Positions 55,539 to 64,000 of a stretch of 64,000 nt of DNA are shown here, one piece after another. The DNA is taken from NCBI RefSeq assembly GCF_900114015.1, contig NZ_FORN01000010.1:1-64000 (forward strand), written 5' to 3'. Both the position numbers and the translations under genes were made by a program. Origin of the DNA: Caulobacter sp. UNC279MFTsu5.1. GTDB lineage: Bacteria > Pseudomonadota > Alphaproteobacteria > Caulobacterales > Caulobacteraceae. How positions within the stretch are numbered: the stretch's first letter is position 1; every line of letters starts with the position of its first letter. The notes under the pieces were generated by a model that ran no database searches, was not told the origin of the DNA, and saw only the letters and a program-made list of their open reading frames with translations.

Positions 55539-56945
55539 ATGACCGCCGTCCTCCCCTTTCCCGCCCTGGCCGTCGATCGCGCCGGCGAAGGTTCGCTGCA
55601 TCGCCAGCTCTATGAGCGGATCCAGGACGCGATCGGCGACGGACGCCTGCCGCCGGGCGCGCGGCTGCCCTCGACCCGCAACCTGGCCGCCCAGCTGGGC
55701 GTGGCGCGGGGCACGGTCGATGCGGTCTATGCCCGCCTGGCCGGCGAAGGCTGCCTGGTCTCGCGCCGCCACAGCGGCACCATCGTCACGCCCGGCCTGA
55801 CCCTGACCCCGACGCCGAAGCCCGCCTCGCCGACGCGCGGCCCGCCGCCCGATCCGGGCTGGTCGCCGCTGCAGCTGGGCCTGCCCGCCCTGGACCTCTT
55901 TCCCCGCAAGACATGGACGCGGATCCACGCCCGGCAGGCCCGGCAGCTGTCCGCCGCCGAGATGCTGTATCCCGATCCCATGGGCCTGCCGGCCCTGCGC
56001 GAAGCGATCGCCGCCTACCTGGCGGTGTCGCGCGGGATCACCTGCGCGATCGACCAGATCGTGGTGACCCACGGCTTCCAGGACGCCCTGAACCTGACGG
56101 CCGAGCTGGTGCTGAAGCCGGGCGACGCGGTCTGGACCGAGGACCCCGGCTACGGCTTCGCCCAGCGGACGCTGGCGGCGCGCGGCATGGCGATCACCGC
56201 CGTGCCGGTGGACGACGAAGGCCTGCGCGTCGACTGGGGCCAGGCCCACGCGCCTGACGCCCGGCTGGCGGTGGTCACCCCCACCCACCAGTTCCCGACC
56301 GGCGTCCCTCTCTCCCCGCGCCGCCGGCGCGCCCTGCTGGACTGGGCGACCGCGTCGGACCTGTGGGTCCTCGAGGACGACTACGACTGCGAGTTCCACT
56401 ACAGCGGCCGCAAGCCCGCCGCCCTCAAGGCCCTGGACCTGCGGAACCGCGTCTTCTACGCGGGCAGCTTCAGCAAGACGCTGCTGCCGTCGCTGCGGCT
56501 GGGCTATCTGGTCCTGCCGTCGCAATGGGCCCAGGCGGCCGGGGCCGCCCAGCAATTGCGTCATCGCGGCGTGGCGATGTTCGAGCAGTTGGCCGTGGCC
56601 GAGTTCATGCGGCAGGGCCACTTCGCCCGGCACCTGCGGCGCATGATGCTGGCCTACAAGGCCCGTCGGGCCGCCCTTGTCGCGGCTCTGGAACGCCGGT
56701 TCGGCGACCGGATCGAGATCGTGCTCCGCGCCGGCGGGCTGCACGTGCTGGCGCGGTTTCCGCACGCCGATGCCGATGACGCCGAGCTGGCGCGGCGGGC
56801 CCTGGAGGTCGGCCTCAAGCCGTCTCCCCTGTCCGGCCAATGCCTGAGCCACGACCTGGGCCAGGGTCTGCTGCTGAGCTTCACCAATGTCGCCGAGGAC
56901 AGGGCCGACGACGTCGCCGCGGCCCTGTTCCGGGCGTTGCGGTAG
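55539..56945 (+). CDS. MocR/PdxR-type GntR regulator with aminotransferase domain
   Basis: About 468 aa. N-terminal GntR winged helix (about 15-80: SLHRQLYERIQDAIGDGRLPPG then LPSTRNLAAQLGVARGTVDAVYARL), a linker, then a fold-type I aminotransferase-like domain. The latter has YPDPMGLPALREAIAAYL, VVTHGFQDALNL, LEDDYDCEFHYSG and the PLP lysine in YAGSFSKTLLPSLRLGY. Such proteins use PLP as effector. In-frame ATGs at 55521 and 55527 are alternative starts. The divergent partner is the SdhC-like gene; no pdx genes are nearby, so the target may be that gene. Confidence 0.9.
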   Translation: MTAVLPFPALAVDRAGEGSLHRQLYERIQDAIGDGRLPPGARLPSTRNLAAQLGVARGTVDAVYARLAGEGCLVSRRHSGTIVTPGLTLTPTPKPASPTRGPPPDPGWSPLQLGLPALDLFPRKTWTRIHARQARQLSAAEMLYPDPMGLPALREAIAAYLAVSRGITCAIDQIVVTHGFQDALNLTAELVLKPGDAVWTEDPGYGFAQRTLAARGMAITAVPVDDEGLRVDWGQAHAPDARLAVVTPTHQFPTGVPLSPRRRRALLDWATASDLWVLEDDYDCEFHYSGRKPAALKALDLRNRVFYAGSFSKTLLPSLRLGYLVLPSQWAQAAGAAQQLRHRGVAMFEQLAVAEFMRQGHFARHLRRMMLAYKARRAALVAALERRFGDRIEIVLRAGGLHVLARFPHADADDAELARRALEVGLKPSPLSGQCLSHDLGQGLLLSFTNVAEDRADDVAAALFRALR

Positions 56946-56959
56946 ACCCCGCCTCGCCG

Positions 56960-57637
56960 TCAGGACTCCGCGGGAACAGCGGCCAGCGCCCGGACTGCGG
57001 CGATCACCGGCTCGGCCTCGGTGCGAACCAGCCAGTCGGGGCTGACGTCGGCGAAGCGCACGACCTGGTCGCGGCCGATCACCACCACGGTCGGCTGCGG
57101 CAGCTCCCAGGTCCCGGTCCCCGTGGTCTCGCCGATCGAGCCGCCCCTGGCGCACTGGGCGGCCTGGCTGGCCTCGTCGGCGGTGTAGAGGATCCCGAAC
57201 CGCCGCCCCAGGGCGTTGCCGGGGTCGGAAGCCACCTTGAAGCTCAGGTCGTGGCGCACGCGGATCTCGCCCAGCCGCTCTGGAACCTGCGGGCTGACGG
57301 CCACCAGCGGCACGCCCAGGGCCTTCAGCGTCGGCTGCAGGGCGCGCTCGTAATAGGGCAGCGCGATGTTGCAGGCCGGACAGCCGGCGAAGCGGAAGAA
57401 CACTAGCACCGTCGGCCCCTTGGCGGTCAGGCCCTTCAGGGTCAGTTCGCCGCCCTCGACGTCCAGCAGGGTGAAGGGCTCGACGCGGTCGCCGACCTTG
57501 ATCCAGGAGGACGGATCGGCCTGCGCGACCAGGGTCGCGCGCTGGTCGATGTTGATCTTCAGGGCGGCCGGATCCCAGGTCCGGACGCGCTCGGCGTGCA
57601 GGTCGGCCAGTTGCTTGGCCAGGCTGTCTTGGCTCAT
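56960..57637 (-). CDS. Peroxiredoxin-like AhpC/TSA family protein
   Basis: 225 aa thioredoxin-fold protein, no signal peptide. The AhpC/TSA core is GPTVLVFFRFAGCPACNIALPYY, where CPAC forms a redox pair, followed by VPLVAVSPQVPERLGEIRVRHDLSFKVASDPGNALGRRFGI. The CxxC makes it closer to PRX-like2/thioredoxin-type proteins than to typical AhpC (TxxC). GAGGAG precedes the ATG. It is the last gene of the sulfur-linked operon; its start overlaps the ferredoxin stop (ATGA). It may detoxify peroxide formed by the operon's flavoprotein or reduce a thiol intermediate (inference). Confidence 0.88.
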   Translation of the reverse strand: MSQDSLAKQLADLHAERVRTWDPAALKINIDQRATLVAQADPSSWIKVGDRVEPFTLLDVEGGELTLKGLTAKGPTVLVFFRFAGCPACNIALPYYERALQPTLKALGVPLVAVSPQVPERLGEIRVRHDLSFKVASDPGNALGRRFGILYTADEASQAAQCARGGSIGETTGTGTWELPQPTVVVIGRDQVVRFADVSPDWLVRTEAEPVIAAVRALAAVPAES

Positions 57638-58017
57638 GGTTTCGTCTCCTCGGTTTTGGTAATGGCGGCGTGTTTGATGGCGGCCAGCCGGGCCCGCTCG
57701 AAGATCGAGCCCATGCGCCAGTGCTGGTTGGTGAAGGTCCCGACGTGCTCGCCCCAGCCGGAGTCGCGGCGAAAGGCGCCCAGCTGGCCCGAGGCCAGGG
57801 CCTGGTCGGCGGTGATCCCGGCCGGCGCCTCGCAGTCGGGCCAGACGAACAGGGCGTCGGCCGGGCAGTAGAGCTCGCACAGCAGGCAGGTCTGGCAGTC
57901 GTCCTGGCGGGCGATGATCGCCTTGCCTTCGGGACCGAGCGCCAGCACGTCGCTGGGACAGGCCTCGACGCAGTCGCCGCAGCCCGTGCAGCGGTCCTCG
58001 ATCACGACCTCGATCAT
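57634..58017 (-). CDS. 2[4Fe-4S] ferredoxin-type protein
   Basis: 127 aa. The first half carries two classical clusters, CTGCGDCVEACP (about 10-21) and CQTCLLCELYCP (about 42-53), the layout of AprB/NuoI-type electron-transfer subunits. The second half (about 60-127) is a Cys-free extension with FVWPDCEAPAGITADQALASG, GWGEHVGTFTNQHWRMGSIFERAR. Its start overlaps the flavoprotein stop (TGATG), so the two are produced together, and it probably passes electrons to or from that flavoprotein. Confidence 0.9.
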   Translation of the reverse strand: MIEVVIEDRCTGCGDCVEACPSDVLALGPEGKAIIARQDDCQTCLLCELYCPADALFVWPDCEAPAGITADQALASGQLGAFRRDSGWGEHVGTFTNQHWRMGSIFERARLAAIKHAAITKTEETKP

Positions 58018-59585
58018 CAGGCCACCTCCGCCTGGGCGGCGACCGGCTCGAAGGCGGTCCAGACGCGGTCCAGGCCGGCGGCGCGCTGGCGCGACGCGAA
58101 GCGGGGATCCAGGCCCGGCGCGTCCTCGCGACGATGCATGCCGCGGCTCTCGCGCCGCGCCAGGGCCGAGGCCTTGCTCCAGCGCCCGGCCGCGACCAGG
58201 GCGGCGGCTTCGCGCGCCCGCAGGGACGCCCGCCCCTCGCCGCGCGCATGGGCGGCCAGGTCGGTCCAGACGTCGTCCAGCCGTTCGGCCGACCGGACCA
58301 GGGCCGGGCCTCGCCGGAAGATGTTGAGGTCGTAGGCGTTGAGTTCGTCGCGCACCGTCTGGACGGCGGCTCGCACGTCGACCGGCCGCGCGGCGCGATG
58401 GGGCCGCAGGCCGGCGCGGCCCGTCGCCACCGCCAGGTCTTCGGCCCGCGCCCCCTGCCCCCGCGCCAGCCGCGCCGCGCCCGCCCCGGCCCACTGGCCC
58501 GACGACAGCGCCCACGACGAATTGACCGCTCCGCCGCCCGAGATCGCGCCGGTCACCAATTCGCGGCTGGCCGCGTCGCCGACCGCGAACAGGCCGGGGA
58601 CCTGGGTCTGGCAGGCCTCGTCCACCACGCGCAGCCCGCCGATCCCGCGCACCGTGCCCTCGGGGTGCAGGGTCACCTCGAAGCGGTCGCGATAGGCGTC
58701 AACGCCCCAGCGGGCGAAGGGCAGGACGAAGTTGGGCTGCACCTGCGGCATCACCCGCCGGATGTCCTCGGGCACGCGGTCGAGGCGGCAATAGAGCGGG
58801 CCCAACAACAAGGCCCGCGCCAGATTCGGCGTCACATCAGGCCCCGGCGGAATGTCCAGCTCGCGGTCGTCGGCGTCGAACCAGCGCGCGAAGCTGTAGG
58901 CCATCGAGCGGGCCATGTTCGTGCCGGCCATGGCCGGAGTGTAGTAGTTGCTGAACTCCATGCCCGACAGGTCGGCGCCGGCCTCGACGCCCATCAGCAG
59001 GCCGTCGCCGGTGTTGGTGGCCGAACCCAGCAGGCGCGAGGCGAAGGCGCAGCCGCCGGTGGCCAGCACCACCGCGCCGGCCCGGATCGTCCACGGTCGC
59101 TCGCCGCGCAAAGCCAGGCCCGCCGCGCCGGCGATCGACCCGTCGCCGTGGCGCAGCAGCTCCAGGGCCGGATGATGGTCCAGGATGCGTACGCCCTGGT
59201 CCAGCGCCAGCTTGCGCATCGCCCGCATGTATTCCGGTCCGCGCAGGCCGCGATAGAACGGCTGGCCCTGGTCGTCGGTCGAGAAGTCGTAATAGCCGCG
59301 CAGGGTCGGCAGGCTGATCCAGGTCAGGTCGAGGATCCGCCGCATCCAGTCTGGGTCGCCCAGGCCCAGCGAGCGCGTCAGCCGGTCGGCCACCGCGGCC
59401 TCCCGCGCTTCGGGCGGAACCCACCAGTGGCCGGGACCGGCCGTCGCGGTCACGCCGCTGGTCCCGCAATAGCCCTTGTCGGCCAGGACGACCTCGGCGC
59501 CCTCGCGGGCGGCGGCGATGGCGGCCCAGGTCCCGGCCAGGCCGCCGCCGATCACCAGCACGTCGGTCGCCAGGGTCAGGCTCAT
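58017..59585 (-). CDS. Fumarate-reductase/AprA-like FAD flavoprotein
   Basis: 522 aa. N-terminal FAD Rossmann motif DVLVIGGGLAGTWAAIAAAREGAEVVLADKG, then YCGTSGVTATAGPGHWW in place of the SGG(N/T)xxxAGG of fumarate reductases, VVLATGGCAF in the middle, and a C-terminal VPGLFAVGDAASRELVTGAISGGGAVNSSWA that binds the FAD. The helical C-terminal domain (about 400-500) matches the SdhA/AprA type. Paired with a 2[4Fe-4S] ferredoxin gene, like AprAB, and flanked by a sulfonate-type binding protein and TonB receptor. The reaction is unknown; oxidation or reduction of a small organosulfur compound is an inference. The ATG overlaps the binding-protein stop. Confidence 0.88.
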   Translation of the reverse strand: MSLTLATDVLVIGGGLAGTWAAIAAAREGAEVVLADKGYCGTSGVTATAGPGHWWVPPEAREAAVADRLTRSLGLGDPDWMRRILDLTWISLPTLRGYYDFSTDDQGQPFYRGLRGPEYMRAMRKLALDQGVRILDHHPALELLRHGDGSIAGAAGLALRGERPWTIRAGAVVLATGGCAFASRLLGSATNTGDGLLMGVEAGADLSGMEFSNYYTPAMAGTNMARSMAYSFARWFDADDRELDIPPGPDVTPNLARALLLGPLYCRLDRVPEDIRRVMPQVQPNFVLPFARWGVDAYRDRFEVTLHPEGTVRGIGGLRVVDEACQTQVPGLFAVGDAASRELVTGAISGGGAVNSSWALSSGQWAGAGAARLARGQGARAEDLAVATGRAGLRPHRAARPVDVRAAVQTVRDELNAYDLNIFRRGPALVRSAERLDDVWTDLAAHARGEGRASLRAREAAALVAAGRWSKASALARRESRGMHRREDAPGLDPRFASRQRAAGLDRVWTAFEPVAAQAEVA

Positions 59586-60532
59586 GGCGCGACCGCAGCG
59601 TTGAACGACCGGTCGAAGGCCCCGGCCGGGTCGCGGGTCGAGGTCACCGCCCCGGCGGCCCGGAACCGGTCGAGCACGGCCCGGCCCTCGGCCACCGCCG
59701 CGTCGTCAATCGCCGAGGGCGCGATGCGATAGTGCTGGACGGTGTACAGCGCCACGTCCGGCTGCAGGCCGGTCTCCTTGGACAGGGCGGCGGCGAACTC
59801 CTGCGGGTGCTCCCCCGCCCAGCGCCGGGCCTTGGCCAGGCGGCGCAGGAAGTCCTCGACCTGCGGTCGCTTGCCGGCGATCGCCGCCTCGCTGGCCGCC
59901 TCGTAGCCGTAGCCGCCGAGCCGCCCGTCGCCGTCGGCCAGGATCGTGGCGTCGTCGTGCAGCTTGGCCAGGGCGACGTACGAGCCCCAGGTCACCCAGG
60001 CGTCGATCGCGCCGCTGGTGAAGGCCGCCTTGGCGTCGCCGGGACCGAGGAACACGATCTGGACGTCGGTCGGCTTGAGGCCGGCCTCCTCCAGCAGCCG
60101 CAGCAGCAGGTAGTGGCCGATCGAGCCGCGCCCCGTGGCGATCTTCCTGCCGCGCAGGCCGGCCAGGTCGTGGATGGTCGAACCCTTGCGGACCAGCAGC
60201 GCGGTCGACGAGCCGCCGCTCCTGCCGGCCTGAACGGCCTTGATCCTGGACCCGCCGGCATAGGCGAACAGGAACGGCGCGTCGCCCGCCTCCCCCAGAT
60301 CGACCGCCCCGGCCCCAACCGCCTCGAGCAGTGGCTGGGCGGCGGCGAACTCGCTCCATTCGATCTTGTAGGGAGCGCCCTCCAGGGCGCCGGAGGCGAC
60401 CAGGATCGCCTTGGTCCCGCCCCTCTGGCTGCCGACCTTGAGCGGAGCCGGGCCGTCCCCCGCCCCGCCGCCCCCGCATCCGGCCAGCAGGGCGGCGGCG
60501 GTCAGGGTCGCGATCAGGCTGCGTCTTTGCAT
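59582..60532 (-). CDS. SsuA/TauA-like substrate-binding lipoprotein
   Basis: 316 aa ABC-type solute-binding protein of the aliphatic sulfonate/nitrate group. Signal with lipobox LLAGC (Cys about residue 19), then LKVGSQRGGTKAILVASGALE, VEWSEFAAAQPLLEAVGAGAVDLGEAGDAPFLFA split by family-typical residues, and GSIGHYLLLRLLEEAGLKPTDVQIVFLGPGDAKAAF. GGGAGGG lies upstream of the ATG. The matching ABC permease and ATPase are not in this window and may lie beyond its right edge. Located between the TonB receptor and the flavoprotein gene, it suggests periplasmic capture of a sulfonate- or sulfate-ester-like molecule. Confidence 0.9.
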   Translation of the reverse strand: MQRRSLIATLTAAALLAGCGGGGAGDGPAPLKVGSQRGGTKAILVASGALEGAPYKIEWSEFAAAQPLLEAVGAGAVDLGEAGDAPFLFAYAGGSRIKAVQAGRSGGSSTALLVRKGSTIHDLAGLRGRKIATGRGSIGHYLLLRLLEEAGLKPTDVQIVFLGPGDAKAAFTSGAIDAWVTWGSYVALAKLHDDATILADGDGRLGGYGYEAASEAAIAGKRPQVEDFLRRLAKARRWAGEHPQEFAAALSKETGLQPDVALYTVQHYRIAPSAIDDAAVAEGRAVLDRFRAAGAVTSTRDPAGAFDRSFNAAVAP

Positions 60533-60543
60533 GGCGCCCTCCC

Positions 60544-63189
<2,646 letters not shown>

Positions 63190-63318
63190 GGTCAGGGCCT
63201 GGGCCCGGGTCGAGTAAGGCAAAAGTCTATCCCCCGCGCGGGGCTCGCGGCCGCCGCGTCGTGTTGTTGGTCTCAAGGTGGAAGCGGCGCACCGTCGGCC
63301 CCTCGGCGCGCCGTCAGG
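63190..63318. other. Gap between receptor and dioxygenase genes
   Basis: About 130 bp, no gene seen. Contains CCCCGCGCGGGG (about 63232-63243), a short palindrome, and would hold the receptor's ribosome site and possibly an internal promoter. Confidence 0.4.
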
Positions 63319-64000
63319 TCAGGTCGCGCGGCGCTCGCGGTACGGAATGTCGTCGGAGCCGATCAGCACCCGCTCCATCACCCGCGGAAAGTCGCCATAG
63401 TCGCGCACCGCGTAGTGCAGGCCCGCGCGGTTGTCCCACAGGGCCACCGAGTTGGGCCGCCAGCGGAAGCGGGCGTGGTGTTCAGGCTTCTTGACCTCGT
63501 CGTACAGCCGAGCCAGCAGCGCCCGGCTCTCCTCCGGCGCCAGGTCGACGAAGCGCGGCTTGAGGCTGAAATTGATCCAGAAGACGTCCTCGCCGGTCTC
63601 CGGATGGGTGCGGATGGCGGGATGGGCGACCAGCGGGTAGCGCTCGCCCGAGCGGTTCAGGGCGTCCTGGTAGTCGTGAATCACATAGAGCTCATCGACC
63701 GCCGCCTTCAGGTCGTCGGACAGGCCGCGATAGATCGCGCCGCCGTCGGCCCAGATCGTGTCGCCGCCCACCTCGGGGATGTGCACGGCCTTCAGCACCG
63801 CGCCGAACGACGGATTGACCCGCCAGCTGGTGTCCGTGTGCCAGTGGTTCTCGCGGACGTCGTAGTCCTTCAGCGCCTGGGCCGAGATCGGCTGGACGGC
63901 CCGGTGGGTTTCGACCCCGCCGGTCGGGTGGGCGTAGACCTCGCCGAAATTGGCCGCGAAGGCCAGCTGCTGGTCGCGGGTGATGTCCTGGTCGCGGAAG
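63319..64000 (-). CDS. TauD/TfdA family alpha-ketoglutarate-dependent dioxygenase (partial)
   Basis: C-terminal 227 codons; the N-terminus lies beyond the window edge. The frame stays open to position 64000 and begins FRDQDITRDQQLAFAANFGE, typical of TauD. The iron facial triad is complete: His and Asp in NHWHTDTSW and the distal His in LWDNRAGLHYAVRDY, with the family Arg near RVMERVLIGSD. Such enzymes oxygenate taurine, sulfonates or alkyl sulfates, releasing sulfite or sulfate. It is upstream of and co-directional with the TonB receptor, supporting an organosulfur role. An ATG near 63798 is internal, not the start. Confidence 0.92.
   Translation of the reverse strand, partial: FRDQDITRDQQLAFAANFGEVYAHPTGGVETHRAVQPISAQALKDYDVRENHWHTDTSWRVNPSFGAVLKAVHIPEVGGDTIWADGGAIYRGLSDDLKAAVDELYVIHDYQDALNRSGERYPLVAHPAIRTHPETGEDVFWINFSLKPRFVDLAPEESRALLARLYDEVKKPEHHARFRWRPNSVALWDNRAGLHYAVRDYGDFPRVMERVLIGSDDIPYRERRAT

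Overview
The window is high-GC, gene-dense DNA from an alphaproteobacterium, most likely Caulobacter or a close relative (Caulobacteraceae). The reasons are the strong G/C third-position bias, the gene families (TonB-dependent receptor, NasT/NasS-controlled nitrate assimilation, long-type isocitrate lyase with an ScfR/RamB-type regulator, PilZ protein, cyclopropane synthase) and several families of palindromic intergenic repeats. The genus is an inference. No rRNA, tRNA, CRISPR array, transposase or phage structural genes were seen.

Layout. (a) 0.35-5 kb: fatty acid hydroxylase/desaturase with a small membrane partner, small outer-membrane barrel, FabH-like ketoacyl synthase, M48 membrane protease. 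(b) 5.3-7.6 kb: polar amino-acid ABC transporter. (c) 7.7-20.5 kb: housekeeping genes: possible GIY-YIG-like mini-protein, recG, DUF3089 protein, hldD, cyclopropane fatty acid synthase, cysteine synthase, amidase, mercaptopyruvate sulfurtransferase, cystathionine beta-lyase, DUF1697 protein, GT14 glycosyltransferase. (d) 20.6-31.7 kb: minus-strand nitrate assimilation locus nasT-nasS-(RNA leader)-narK-nirB-nirD-nasA-cobA, followed by an MFS protein. (e) 31.85-40.9 kb: MdtABC/MuxABC-type tripartite RND efflux operon with its outer-membrane channel. (f) 41.2-49.2 kb: PilZ protein, then a tightly overlapping L-fucose oxidation operon (permease, mutarotase, dehydrogenase, lactonase, two-part UxaA-type dehydratase, ketodeoxyfuconate dehydrogenase, IclR regulator, Zn-alcohol dehydrogenase). 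(g) 49.2-54.4 kb: glyoxylate shunt: RamB-like regulator divergent from aceA - 77-aa gene - aceB. (h) 54.4-56.9 kb: an SdhC-like membrane protein divergent from a MocR/PdxR regulator. (i) 57-64 kb: a putative organosulfur-scavenging operon: TauD-family dioxygenase (cut by the window edge), TonB receptor, SsuA-like binding lipoprotein, fumarate-reductase-like flavoprotein, two-cluster ferredoxin and a thioredoxin-fold peroxiredoxin.

How they fit together. Nitrate is imported by NarK and reduced by NasA then NirBD. CobA supplies the siroheme precursor. NasS/NasT probably control an RNA leader in front of narK. The fucose operon would take L-fucose to 2,4-diketo-3-deoxy-L-fuconate, but the last hydrolase is not here. 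The glyoxylate enzymes handle acetate or short acyl units. The final operon looks like a sulfur-starvation module whose flavoprotein/ferredoxin pair has no obvious assigned reaction; it is the best candidate here for something under-described. The repeats are the other notable layer: one ~112-bp double-hairpin element occurs three times, and other palindromic families sit in many of the remaining gaps.
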